Shown piece after piece: positions 15,477 through 23,543 of a stretch of DNA of 64,000 nucleotides. Position 1 is the stretch's first letter, and each line of letters starts with the position of its first letter. Location of the stretch: contig NZ_MU078715.1 in assembly GCF_014078545.1 (NCBI RefSeq), positions 18,057 through 82,056 on the forward strand, written 5' to 3'. This DNA comes from Nitrosopumilus sp. b1. Lineage in GTDB: Archaea > Thermoproteota > Nitrososphaeria > Nitrososphaerales > Nitrosopumilaceae. The position numbers and the translations under genes are program-made. The notes below the pieces were generated by a model, which was not told the origin of the DNA, made no database searches, and saw nothing but the letters and a program-made list of their open reading frames with translations.

Positions 15477-16937
15477 TTATTTTTTTAATTCGTTTACTTT
15501 GGAAGATAATGCATCCAGAGAATTTGTAACATCGTTGTCTCGCTTGACAGTGCCGCCTCGGTATGCATTAATCTTTGATAATCTATTTTCGATCATCCTC
15601 TTTTGTTCTGAAAATCCTGATGAGCCCTGCGATTTTCTCTCCTTTAGTGAGGATGCAACGGTAGTGTTCTTGATAATTTCTGAAACAACTTTAGAATCAA
15701 CTCCTGTTCCCTGAATTGATTTTGTTATCTCAGATGGCGTGAGTTTTGATAATTGTTTTTTGGACTGGTATGCAGCTTGGACTAGTTGTCCTGCAATCTT
15801 GTGAGTTGTTCTAAATGGAACACCGTTTTGAACTAGCTTCTCTGCAATGTCGAGGGCAATAAGGTAACCACCATCTGCAGCCTTTTTCATATTTTTTTCA
15901 TTTACAGAAAGTGTAAGCAACATTGATTTCATTACGATTAATGCACTGATTGAAATTTTTGATGTCTTCCATATTGAGGATTTTATTTGCTGTAGGTCAC
16001 GTCCGTAACCCGTTGCCAATCCCTTTACAGTTGACAAGATAGCCATCAAGTATCCGATTATCTCAGCAGTCTTTCCACGTGTTAGCTCCAAGATGTCAGG
16101 ATTCTTTTTTTGCGGCATAACACTTGATGGAGAAGTAAACTCATCGGATAACTCTATGAATGAAAATTCAGATGTTGACCAAATAACAAAGTCTTCAGAA
16201 ATTTTACTAAGGTTTGTCATCAGGATGGCAATTGCAGAGACGTATTCTGCTACAAAGTCACGTGTGCTAGTAGCATCAATAGAGTTCTCAACTATTCCCT
16301 TAAAGCCCAACATCTTTGCTGTGCTTTGCCTATCAATTGGAATGCTTGTTCCACCAACAGGACCTGCTCCCAATGGGCTTTCATTTACTCGTCCATATGT
16401 GACGTATAGTCGGTCCAAATCACGAAACAATGCGTCTGCATGTGCCAAAAGATAATGCGAGAATGTTCCAACCTGGGCTTGCTGCAAGTGTGTATAAAGC
16501 GGCATGATTGTCTTGTCATGTTTTTGTGCTAATGATACTAGAGCTTCAATTGTATCCAGTAAACAATTGCATAGGATGTTTATGTCATCTCGAATCTTCA
16601 TTCGAATATCAAGTGAGACCTGATCATTGCGTGATCGAGCAGTATGCATCTTTCCACCGCTTGCAATTCCTGCTTTTTTGATGACTAGTGATTCAATTAA
16701 TTCATGAATGTCTTCAGAGTCAGATGTAACATCAAATTTTTCTTTCTTGAGTTCCTCAAGTGCTGATAAAATTTTCTTGATATCATTTTTTGAAATAATA
16801 TTATTCTCATACAGCATTATTGCGTGTGCTTGACTGCCCAAGATATCATACAAAGCAATCTCAGTATCATCTGATATTGATGAAACATAATCAAGAGTTA
16901 TTTTGTTTAGGTCATTTCCTAGACGTGACCGATACAT
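15477..16937 (-). CDS. argH: Argininosuccinate lyase
   Basis: Cleaves argininosuccinate to arginine and fumarate, the last step of arginine synthesis. With the ATG at 16937 the protein has 486 residues (MYRSRLGNDLNKITLDYVSS), a normal ArgH length. The fumarase/ASL signature SPSSVMPQKKNPD is at 269-281 with the catalytic Ser, HTARSRNDQVSLD is at 98-110, and the catalytic His is in THLQQAQ (149-155). The open frame continues 78 codons further upstream, but that part has no similarity to ArgH and would run through the divergent promoter and into the MIP18-like gene. The ATG at 16937 is therefore clearly better. Confidence 0.95.
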   Translation of the reverse strand: MYRSRLGNDLNKITLDYVSSISDDTEIALYDILGSQAHAIMLYENNIISKNDIKKILSALEELKKEKFDVTSDSEDIHELIESLVIKKAGIASGGKMHTARSRNDQVSLDIRMKIRDDINILCNCLLDTIEALVSLAQKHDKTIMPLYTHLQQAQVGTFSHYLLAHADALFRDLDRLYVTYGRVNESPLGAGPVGGTSIPIDRQSTAKMLGFKGIVENSIDATSTRDFVAEYVSAIAILMTNLSKISEDFVIWSTSEFSFIELSDEFTSPSSVMPQKKNPDILELTRGKTAEIIGYLMAILSTVKGLATGYGRDLQQIKSSIWKTSKISISALIVMKSMLLTLSVNEKNMKKAADGGYLIALDIAEKLVQNGVPFRTTHKIAGQLVQAAYQSKKQLSKLTPSEITKSIQGTGVDSKVVSEIIKNTTVASSLKERKSQGSSGFSEQKRMIENRLSKINAYRGGTVKRDNDVTNSLDALSSKVNELKK

Positions 16938-16957
16938 CACGATTATTTCTAGAATGG

Positions 16958-16967
16958 TTATATATAG
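16958..16967 (+). promoter_or_regulatory. TATA box of the MIP18-like gene
   Basis: TTATATATAG at 16958-16967 ends about 20 nt before the ATG at 16987, with box start to ATG of 29 nt. This fits a leaderless transcript from the 49-bp divergent region shared with argH, and it decides both starts against the longer alternatives. Confidence 0.5.
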
Positions 16968-16986
16968 CATAGACGATTTGGCGTTC

Positions 16987-17310
16987 ATGTCACAAGACGT
17001 CAAACAACTTCGTGTGAAAATTTTTGATGAACTATCAAAGATCGTAGATCCTGAAATCAACACATCGATAACTGATTTGGAATTAATTGATGAAGTTGAC
17101 ATTAATGAAAAAAATGTCAAGGTGGATTTGCATCTGACTAGTCCATTTTGTCCAGCAGTGTTTGGATTCAAGATTTGCCAAGATGTTCATGATAATCTAC
17201 TCAAGATAGATGGGATTGATGATGTCAAGGTAAATGTCTCAAATCACTTTATGGCAGAGCAGATTAACAATCAGGTAAATAACAGCCCAAATCCAAAAAA
17301 ACAGGGTTAG
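16987..17310 (+). CDS. MIP18/DUF59 family Fe-S assembly-type protein
   Basis: A 107-residue MIP18-family protein starting MSQDVKQLRVKIFDELSKIV. The diagnostic segment VDPEINTSITDLELIDEVDI follows at about 19-38. The conserved Cys region reads LTSPFCPAVFGFKICQDV and the C-terminal part contains DDVKVNVS. Members (SufT, PaaD, human CIAO2) help mature Fe-S proteins. The neighbour on the other strand, abutting at 17310/17311, is the Fe-S subunit of succinate dehydrogenase, an apt but possibly accidental pairing. An upstream extension to 16903 is rejected because it crosses the promoter and argH. Confidence 0.85.
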   Translation: MSQDVKQLRVKIFDELSKIVDPEINTSITDLELIDEVDINEKNVKVDLHLTSPFCPAVFGFKICQDVHDNLLKIDGIDDVKVNVSNHFMAEQINNQVNNSPNPKKQG

Positions 17311-18072
17311 TTAACGATTAAAGCCTAATAGGTATCCTCGAAGTAATTGAATTCCCATAGCAGGATCTACTCCCTTTGGACAGACCTGGCTACAAGAGCC
17401 AGCAAAATGACATCGCCAAATTCCATGGGATTCGTCAATAACTTTTAGTCTGTCATTCTTTCCTTTGTCACGGTTATCTGCAACATAGCGATATGCTTGG
17501 GCCAATGCTTGAGGGCCAACAAAGGATGAGTCCATAGTCATTGTTGGACATGCAGAGTTGCACAAGCCACATTTTATGCAGCCAGCAAACTGGATGAACT
17601 TTTCAAGCTCTTCAGGAGTTTGGATGTGTTCTTTAGTTCTGTCAGTAACTTCGGTTTCATCATTAATCATAAACGGTTTTACTTTTTTGTGGTTTGCAAA
17701 CATTCTATCAAAGCCGACTGTAAGATCTCGAATAATTGGAAAGTTATTCATCGGCTCTACTGTTACAACATTAGAGTTTAGCTCACTAATTTTTGTAAAG
17801 CATGCCAGTCTTGGTTTTCCATTAATTACCATTCCACACGAACCACATGTTGCTTGTCTGCAAGAGTATCGCACAGCAATAGAATGATCAAAGTATTTCT
17901 TTGCTTCAAGAATTGCTTCAAGAACTGTAGTCCATTTTTGAACAGGTATCTGAAAGTCCATGAATTTTTTCTCATTGTCTGTATTAGGATTAATTCTTGC
18001 AACACGCAGTGTAATTGTTTGCGAAGGAGAGACATTACTAGATGATTGTTCTGTTGCTAATTCTGTTGCCAT
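17311..18072 (-). CDS. sdhB: Succinate dehydrogenase iron-sulfur subunit
   Basis: Carries electrons from the flavoprotein to the membrane quinone site. Three cluster regions are visible in 253 residues: the plant-type [2Fe-2S] site C71, C76, C79, C91 (RYSCRQATCGSCGMV), the [4Fe-4S] motif C165-x2-C168-x2-C171-x3-C175-P, and C221, C227, C231-P (CHFAGSCSQVCPKGVDP), which with C175 complete the remaining clusters. It is the last gene of the sdhA-C-D-B operon and abuts the next gene directly. It is membrane-associated on the cytoplasmic side. Confidence 0.96.
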   Translation of the reverse strand: MATELATEQSSSNVSPSQTITLRVARINPNTDNEKKFMDFQIPVQKWTTVLEAILEAKKYFDHSIAVRYSCRQATCGSCGMVINGKPRLACFTKISELNSNVVTVEPMNNFPIIRDLTVGFDRMFANHKKVKPFMINDETEVTDRTKEHIQTPEELEKFIQFAGCIKCGLCNSACPTMTMDSSFVGPQALAQAYRYVADNRDKGKNDRLKVIDESHGIWRCHFAGSCSQVCPKGVDPAMGIQLLRGYLLGFNR

Positions 18073-18429
18073 TTACACCATCCCCATACTCGTCATAAAT
18101 ATAGTTCGTGAACCATATGCAATTACTGCAATCATTGCAGCTACACAACCATATGATACTGCTTTCTCATATGAGGGTCCTTGTTTAAACTCTAGTAAAA
18201 TAACCCGCAATCCATTGAATCCGTGAATTGATAATAGAATCAAAATTATCTCAAGCATTCCAGCATATGGTAGGAATTGGTAATTTGCAATTACACTCTC
18301 ATACTCTAGTGATTGAGAGAAATCTTGGGTCAATCTAAACAAAATGTGTACTGCGACAAGAGCAACTGCTCCAAGTGCAGTTCCATAGTGAATTTTCATA
18401 ATTGTGCTTTCTCTCATTTTATTCACCAA
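18073..18429 (-). CDS. sdhD: Succinate dehydrogenase membrane anchor subunit
   Basis: A 118-residue, three-helix membrane subunit. His-containing helices include HYGTALGAVALVAVHILFRL (about 14-33) and SIHGFNGLRVILLEF (68-82). The latter is the H-x2-x-GxR pattern of SDH anchor subunits, where the His binds heme b. It overlaps the preceding anchor gene by 11 bp and is followed without a gap by sdhB. Assigning it as D rather than C is conventional here; both anchors look alike. Confidence 0.85.
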   Translation of the reverse strand: MVNKMRESTIMKIHYGTALGAVALVAVHILFRLTQDFSQSLEYESVIANYQFLPYAGMLEIILILLSIHGFNGLRVILLEFKQGPSYEKAVSYGCVAAMIAVIAYGSRTIFMTSMGMV

Positions 18430-18868
18430 ACATTACGGTCATTCCGTACATCATAGCAATTGCAGCCAATACTATTGCAGAGTAAATTCCAATTTTGTGT
18501 CGATAGTTTTGAGAACGTGGAGTGTATGGGTAGTCAGCTCGTCCAGGAGTTCCAACACCAACACCACCATGTCCTAGCATTACACGAATTCCGTTTACCG
18601 TATGAAAGACACACATTCCAATTACAATGGTAAGAACAATGTGACCTTCTGTTGTTTGTGTCATGGCAAGGACTTCTGCCCAGCCGGCTTTTCCTTTTAG
18701 AATATTACTTGTTTCATAAATGTGAGCAACAAAATATGCCAACAGTCCCAATCCTGTCAAGCGCATTAACCAGTATGCAAAGCGCTCAATCCCGTATCTT
18801 CCGGGATTTGCCATTCCCTTGATTCCTTCTTTGTTTTCATTTACTTTGTCTTCATTTACTTTTGCCAT
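18419..18868 (-). CDS. sdhC: Succinate dehydrogenase cytochrome b-type subunit
   Basis: A 149-residue membrane anchor with a Lys/Glu/Asn-rich N-terminal tail of about 25 residues and three transmembrane segments. The family motif CVFHTVNGIRVMLGHG (about 92-107) holds the heme/quinone-site His and Arg, and RYGIERFAYWLMRLTGLGLL opens the first helix. Together with the 118-residue subunit it forms the quinone-reducing membrane domain. It directly follows sdhA, sharing its transcript. Confidence 0.87.
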   Translation of the reverse strand: MAKVNEDKVNENKEGIKGMANPGRYGIERFAYWLMRLTGLGLLAYFVAHIYETSNILKGKAGWAEVLAMTQTTEGHIVLTIVIGMCVFHTVNGIRVMLGHGGVGVGTPGRADYPYTPRSQNYRHKIGIYSAIVLAAIAMMYGMTVMFGE

Positions 18869-20581
18869 TCAGTATTTCCTCTCCACTGGTTGGTAATTAG
18901 TAATTGTTACAGGGTGAGTCTTCATTATTGGCTCTTTTGGATCATAGTACGCCAGAGTATGATGTAAGAATTTTGTATCGTCACGTTTTGGATAATCTAT
19001 CCTTGCATGAGCTCCTCTTGATTCTTTTCTGTTGATTGCCCCAATCAGTACAACTTCTGCCACTCTAAACATAGAGTCTAGCTCCATTACATTTGTAAAG
19101 TTTGTATTGTATTCTTTGGCTTTATCATCAACATGTTTCCAGGTTTGTTCACGTAGTTTTCTAAGCTTCTTCAAACCATCAACAAGTTTTTCTTCAGTTC
19201 TGTATACGTATGCTTTTTCATTCATCATATCAGTTAGCTCCTGTCTAATCTCGTATGGATTTGCATCTCCATTTCCTCGAAATATTCCATCATAGATTCT
19301 CTTCTCTTCTGCGGTAACTAGGTGATGTGGCCATGGTGTTGAAGGCACTCCTTTTTTGATGTATTCAGCAGCAAGTGAGCCTGTGATGTTTCCCCATACT
19401 ATACACTCAGATGTAGAATTTGCGCCTAATCTGTTTGAGCCATGAACGCTATTGCAAGCTGCCTCTCCAGCAGCCCAAACTCCCTGTAATTCTGTGGCAC
19501 CATCAATGTCAGTGTGAATTCCACCCATCATATAGTGACATACGGGTCTGACATCCATAATCTCTTGGGCAGGATCAATGCCGGAGAATTTAATTGAAAT
19601 CTCTCTAATTCCTCCAAGTTTTTCTTTGATTACTTCATCACCCAAGTGACGCAGGTCAAGCTTCATACAGTCAACACCAGTTTCATGTTTGAATCCTCTG
19701 CCTTCGTTAATTTCAGTAATCATAGAACGAGATACAATATCTCTTGGTGCAAGCTCCATCTTGTTTGCTGCATATTTTTTCATGAATCGTTCACCTTTGT
19801 TATTTAGTAGATATCCACCTTCACCTCTTGCTCCTTCTGTAATTAGAATTCCAGATGGTAAGATGCCAGTTGGATGAAACTGAACAAACTCCATGTCTTT
19901 GAGTGCCATTCCTGCACGAAATGCCATGTCTAGTCCATCAGGTGTTGAAGAGTGAGCATATGTTGAAAAGCTGTACAGTCTTCCAGCACCACCTGTAGCG
20001 ATGATTAGTGCTTTGGCTTTGATTGAATAAAATGCTCCAGACTTTAGATCAATTGCAGTAATTCCTAGAAATCTTTGACCATCGTGAATTATTGAAGTTG
20101 CAAACCATTCATTGAGATATTCAATGTTATCAAATCTCTGACATGTATCATAGAGCGTCTGCATCTCAAAAAAGCCAACCTTATCAGATGCATATGTTGC
20201 TCTTGGAAAACTGTATCCACCAAATGCTCTCTGATCAATTCTTCCATCTTTTCTTCTAGACCAAGGCATTCCCCAGTGTTCTAACTGGTAAACTTGTTTT
20301 GGCATTTCACGGCAAAGTCTTTCTGCGACATCTTGGTCTGCTAAAAAGTCACTTCCCTTTACAGTATCATAAATGTGAGATTCAATAGAGTCACCTTCTT
20401 CTTCAAACAATACTGCAGCTGTACCACCCTCTGCAGAAACGGAGTGTGAACGCATTACCTGAACTTTTGATACCATGGCAATTTTGATATCAGGACTTTT
20501 TTGTGCAGCTGAAATTCCAGCGCGTAATCCAGCCAATCCGGTACCACAGATAATCAAATCATATTCGATTGACTCGACCAT
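18869..20581 (-). CDS. sdhA: Succinate dehydrogenase flavoprotein subunit
   Basis: Oxidises succinate to fumarate with covalently bound FAD. In 570 residues the Rossmann motif CGTGLAG is at 12-18 and the covalent flavin site SHSVSAEGGTAA is at 45-56 (His46). The active-site stretch FVQFHPTGI and the substrate-binding GGIHTD are present, followed by GLWA-like VWAAGEAACNSVHG. The C-terminal helical region includes RKESRGAHARIDYPKRDD. It is the first gene of the operon, with the promoter in the 90-bp region shared with the divergent padR-like gene. It acts in the TCA/hydroxybutyrate metabolism at the membrane. Confidence 0.97.
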   Translation of the reverse strand: MVESIEYDLIICGTGLAGLRAGISAAQKSPDIKIAMVSKVQVMRSHSVSAEGGTAAVLFEEEGDSIESHIYDTVKGSDFLADQDVAERLCREMPKQVYQLEHWGMPWSRRKDGRIDQRAFGGYSFPRATYASDKVGFFEMQTLYDTCQRFDNIEYLNEWFATSIIHDGQRFLGITAIDLKSGAFYSIKAKALIIATGGAGRLYSFSTYAHSSTPDGLDMAFRAGMALKDMEFVQFHPTGILPSGILITEGARGEGGYLLNNKGERFMKKYAANKMELAPRDIVSRSMITEINEGRGFKHETGVDCMKLDLRHLGDEVIKEKLGGIREISIKFSGIDPAQEIMDVRPVCHYMMGGIHTDIDGATELQGVWAAGEAACNSVHGSNRLGANSTSECIVWGNITGSLAAEYIKKGVPSTPWPHHLVTAEEKRIYDGIFRGNGDANPYEIRQELTDMMNEKAYVYRTEEKLVDGLKKLRKLREQTWKHVDDKAKEYNTNFTNVMELDSMFRVAEVVLIGAINRKESRGAHARIDYPKRDDTKFLHHTLAYYDPKEPIMKTHPVTITNYQPVERKY

Positions 20582-20651
20582 TTTCAGTCAGACTACCATG
20601 AGGGTGGTTAAATATGTAGTATAGAATGGATTAGATCCGAATAATTAATAT

Positions 20652-20677
20652 ATATCGCTAGCGATATCACTAGTGAT
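20652..20677 (+). promoter_or_regulatory. Two adjacent CTAG-core palindromes at the padR start
   Basis: ATATCGCTAGCGATAT (20652-20667, perfect 16-bp palindrome) and ATCACTAGTGAT (20666-20677, perfect 12-bp palindrome) overlap by 2 bp and run into the ATG of the PadR-like gene. They sit just after the AT-rich TATA region (20640-20655). This is a plausible autoregulatory operator and could also affect the divergent sdh promoter about 70 bp away. Confidence 0.55.
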
Positions 20678-21185
20678 GATTGCAGACTGGTTTCAAAGAG
20701 TAGGCAGTTCAGTCCCCAGAGGATTTTCACGATACTACATACTAGAGATCTTAAAATCAAAACCATATTCTGGAAAAGAGATTATCGATCATGCTTCTGA
20801 GCAAAGCCAGGGAATATGGAAACCATCTCCAGGATTGATCTATCCATTACTTGGCAGGTTATTGGATGAAGGACTAATCGATGAAACAAAGGATGGCAAG
20901 TATCAGATTACATCAAAGGGAAAATCAACTGCAGAAGATGTTGAAAAAATACATGATGTTGTAAGAAAGCAACTTGACGTATTGTTTAGACTAGGAAACA
21001 TTGGGCGCTTTGTAGCCATGGATACTTTGGAGAAGATCTTCAGTATGGGTTCATTATTGAGCTCAAATGCCGAAAACATGACAAGGCAAGAGACTGAAAA
21101 ATATAGAAAGTTCCTCCAGTCAGAGCTTGAAAAATTAGATGAAAAATCAGCCAAAAAGAAAGGCAAAGAGTTCAAGGTAGAATAG
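20676..21185 (+). CDS. PadR-family transcriptional regulator
   Basis: A winged-helix regulator of 169 residues from ATG 20676; a GTG one codon earlier is also possible. The PadR signature is clear: FSRYYILEILKSKPYSGKEI, then PSPGLIYPLLGRLLDEGLI (about residues 50-68), then DGKYQITSKGK. The C-terminal helices, with EKIHDVVRKQLDVLFRLG and a Lys/Glu-rich end, would form the dimerisation arm. It diverges from the sdh operon and overlaps palindromic sites, suggesting autoregulation and possible control of sdh. The ligand is unknown. Confidence 0.87.
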   Translation: MIADWFQRVGSSVPRGFSRYYILEILKSKPYSGKEIIDHASEQSQGIWKPSPGLIYPLLGRLLDEGLIDETKDGKYQITSKGKSTAEDVEKIHDVVRKQLDVLFRLGNIGRFVAMDTLEKIFSMGSLLSSNAENMTRQETEKYRKFLQSELEKLDEKSAKKKGKEFKVE

Positions 21186-21225
21186 AAAATTCAGCATTTA
21201 TTATTAGTCAAGTTTTAAGGATATC

Positions 21226-21477
21226 ATGATAGAGTCCGATGATGCCGCAAAGGTTCTTGAAACAGTTGCAAAAAACCTAATTGGAGTATCAAGGGATAAA
21301 GCAAATTTCCAGAAACTTCCAGATTCCTTTTGGGGATACTTTGCAAGAGGGCATGACAAGAAAGGAAAATTTGGCGTCATAGTTACATATTCAGAGAAAG
21401 GCACTGATGTTGATGAGTTAATTGCCATGTATGAGAAGTGGGTTTCCCAAAACAAATCAGATGAATTAAAATCATAA
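21226..21477 (+). CDS. Small hypothetical protein
   Basis: Not recognised. An 83-residue soluble protein starting MIESDDAAKVLETVAKNLIG, with a central aromatic segment FWGYFARGHDKKGKFGVIVT and a C-terminal helix MYEKWVSQ. No cysteines and no membrane segment are present. It lies 40 nt after the PadR-like gene and 25 nt before the PEP-mutase family gene on the same strand, so it may belong to their transcript. Its composition and codon use look like a genuine gene. Confidence 0.65.
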   Translation: MIESDDAAKVLETVAKNLIGVSRDKANFQKLPDSFWGYFARGHDKKGKFGVIVTYSEKGTDVDELIAMYEKWVSQNKSDELKS

Positions 21478-21502
21478 ATAATTCACCGACAAATCTCCCT
21501 CA

Positions 21503-22369
21503 TTGAAAAAATTCAAGGCCATTCTAAAAAAGAAAGGACCACTTGTAATTCCTGGAGTGTATGATGCAATAGGTGCAAAGATAGCTCAAAAGGTTGGATT
21601 TGATGCAATGTTCCAAACTGGTTATGGGACTTCTGCAACGTTATTTGGCATGCCTGATTATGGCTTTATTGGAGCTACAGAGACTGTTGATAATGCACGG
21701 AGAATCTGTAGAGCCGTTTCTACTCCTGTAATTGTAGATGTAGATACAGGATATGGTAATGCCCTCAGCGTATGGAAGCTAGTAAAAGAGATTGAGAGTG
21801 CAGGGGCATCTGGAATATTTCTTGAGGATCAAAGATGGCCAAAAAGATGTGGACACATGCAAGGAAAGGAAGTAGTGCCGTATGAAGAGTATGCAGAAAA
21901 ATTAGGTGCTGCATTGGATGCAAGAAGCAGTAAGGATTTTGTTATTGTTGCAAGGACTGATGCAAGAGCAACACAAGGATTGGATGCTGCAATTGAAAGA
22001 GGATTAAAAAATAAAAAATTGGGAGCAGACATTATTTTTGTTGAAGCTCCCCAGTCAATTGAAGAGATGAAAAAAATTGGCAAATCGATAAAGGCTCCAC
22101 TTGTTGCAAACATGATTGAGGGCGGAGCAACGCCAATTAGTTCTGCATTAGATTTGTACAAGATTGGATTTAAGATAATTCTGTATCCACTTTCAGTTTT
22201 GTTTGCAAATACTTTTGCTACAATGAATGTTCTCAAGGAATTAAAGAAGACAGGTGGAACTAAAAAAATTCAAAAGCAACTTGTAGACTTTGAAGAGTTT
22301 AACAATTTAGTAGAGTTATCAAAGTTTAGAAAGCTAGAAAAGAAGTACGGATATTCAAAAAGAGAATAA
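21503..22369 (+). CDS. PEP mutase/isocitrate lyase superfamily enzyme
   Basis: A TIM-barrel lyase of 288 residues using a TTG start. The signature EDQRWPKRCGHMQGK (about 109-122) holds the catalytic Cys and matches methylisocitrate lyase and carboxy-PEP phosphonomutase. VDVDTGYGNA (78-87) supplies Mg ligands, and VARTDAR is the next conserved strand. Homologs include 2-methylisocitrate lyase (PrpB) and oxaloacetate decarboxylases; the exact substrate cannot be decided. No glyoxylate-cycle or methylcitrate partner is in the window. It is transcribed with, or after, the small gene at 21226-21477. Confidence 0.85.
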   Translation: MKKFKAILKKKGPLVIPGVYDAIGAKIAQKVGFDAMFQTGYGTSATLFGMPDYGFIGATETVDNARRICRAVSTPVIVDVDTGYGNALSVWKLVKEIESAGASGIFLEDQRWPKRCGHMQGKEVVPYEEYAEKLGAALDARSSKDFVIVARTDARATQGLDAAIERGLKNKKLGADIIFVEAPQSIEEMKKIGKSIKAPLVANMIEGGATPISSALDLYKIGFKIILYPLSVLFANTFATMNVLKELKKTGGTKKIQKQLVDFEEFNNLVELSKFRKLEKKYGYSKRE

Positions 22370-22390
22370 AAAATGTCAAGTAAAGCGCAT

Positions 22391-22678
22391 TTAGGATGCG
22401 TTTCTCTTTACTTCAATTTCTATTGTTGATACGTTTCTTTGTTTGCCGTCTTGTGACTCTAATGATTCAGAGCCAATCTTGATTTCACCAATAGAGTATC
22501 CAGCGTTTTCGGTTTTTCGTGAGATGATTTGTGCTACGTCAACTGCACGTCCGATGCTAAGACCTCTTGCCTTGATGTGTACGGAAGGTAAGTTTGCCAA
22601 TTGAATCAGCGTAGAAGTAACATACGCCATCAAAGGTTTCTTACCAATGAATATGGTGTCTCTTGCTTCGTTTGACAT
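22391..22678 (-). CDS. albA: Chromatin protein Alba
   Basis: A 95-residue archaeal DNA/RNA-binding chromatin protein. The N-terminal FIGKKPLMAYVTSTLIQL (about 11-28) carries the two adjacent Lys that contact nucleic acid in Alba (K13, K14), one of them the known acetylation site in Sulfolobus. IKARGLSIGRAVDVAQIISR (36-55) is the central helix, and beta strands IKIGSES and STIEIEVK complete the fold. It is monocistronic and convergent with the lyase gene. Very likely abundant and constitutively expressed. Confidence 0.93.
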   Translation of the reverse strand: MSNEARDTIFIGKKPLMAYVTSTLIQLANLPSVHIKARGLSIGRAVDVAQIISRKTENAGYSIGEIKIGSESLESQDGKQRNVSTIEIEVKRNAS

Positions 22679-22786
22679 AGGCCTTGAGATTACTCAGGAT
22701 AATTTAAATCTAAGATCAGCGAATTTGAATATTGGGGGAATTTTTTTGAAAAAATCCAAAATTCAAGATATGGAGAGCGATAATTT

Positions 22787-23338
22787 ATGGTAAATAATGC
22801 GGAAATTACAAAAATTTTAGATTCTGATTCAAAAGATTTGAAAATTCAAACTCTAGAGTCACTTTCTGAAGCAAAAGACCCAGAAATTATTAGAAAAATC
22901 ATCACAAAATTAGATGATCCTGACATTCAGGTTAGAGGCGAGGCATTTAGCGCCCTTGTGCTAAATGAAAATGACATCTCAGAATTTTTGATTCAAAGTC
23001 TTGATTCTCAGAGTAGATACGTAAGAGGTTTTTCTGCATTAATTTTGGCAAATAGAAATGAGAAAAATTGCATCGAGTCAATAATCAAACTTACTGAAGA
23101 TGAGAGCTCCATGGTTAGGGAGTGTGCATTAGGAGCATTAGGATTTCTAAAAGCAGAAAAGGCAAAAGATGTCATTCACAGATGTTTCTTTGATTCAAGC
23201 ATTGAAGTGAAAAAAAGTGCGCTCAAGGCAGCAATTGACATTGGAGAAACAGTTCACAAAGAAGAGATTGATAAAATTTCTAAAGAAAAAGATGCAGAGC
23301 TTGAAAAGCTAATAGTCTTAGCTCAAAAGAAATCATAA
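22787..23338 (+). CDS. HEAT-repeat protein
   Basis: A 183-residue all-helical protein built of HEAT-like repeats. Units such as SLSEAKDPEIIRKIITKLDD, LILANRNEKNCIESIIKLTE and CALGALGFLKAEKAKDVIHR recur with about 31-residue spacing from residue 20 to 165. There is no cysteine cluster, signal peptide or enzyme motif. Such repeats usually mediate protein-protein contacts; in archaea related proteins include PBS-lyase-like scaffolds. It ends 2 bp before the tRNA-Ala gene on the other strand. Confidence 0.8.
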   Translation: MVNNAEITKILDSDSKDLKIQTLESLSEAKDPEIIRKIITKLDDPDIQVRGEAFSALVLNENDISEFLIQSLDSQSRYVRGFSALILANRNEKNCIESIIKLTEDESSMVRECALGALGFLKAEKAKDVIHRCFFDSSIEVKKSALKAAIDIGETVHKEEIDKISKEKDAELEKLIVLAQKKS

Positions 23339-23339
23339 G

Positions 23340-23413
23340 TGGACCGGGAGGGATTTGAACCCTCGATCTCACCCATGCCAAGGGCGTATCCTACCAGTCT
23401 AGACGACCGGCCC
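23340..23413 (-). tRNA. tRNA-Ala (GGC)
   Basis: The acceptor GGGCCGG pairs with CCGGTCC, including G3-U70, the alanine identity pair, with discriminator A. The anticodon arm CGCCC-TTGGCAT-GGGTG carries GGC. The T-loop is GGTTCAAATCC. There is no intron and no encoded CCA. Confidence 0.94.
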
Positions 23414-23543
23414 AAAGTGATCAGCAAGAATCTGCGATCGAATAAGATTTTTTGGATTGGTTATTAACGTTTTAGATGTTAGGCGGATTTCCCAACATCC
23501 TAACATAAGATATTTAACCACTGGAGATCACGATCAATACTGC

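Noticed and set aside
23457..23543. Upstream extension of the ferredoxin reductase gene
   Set aside because: A TATA-like box at 23511-23517 lies inside it; the FNR fold starts after the ATG at 23544.
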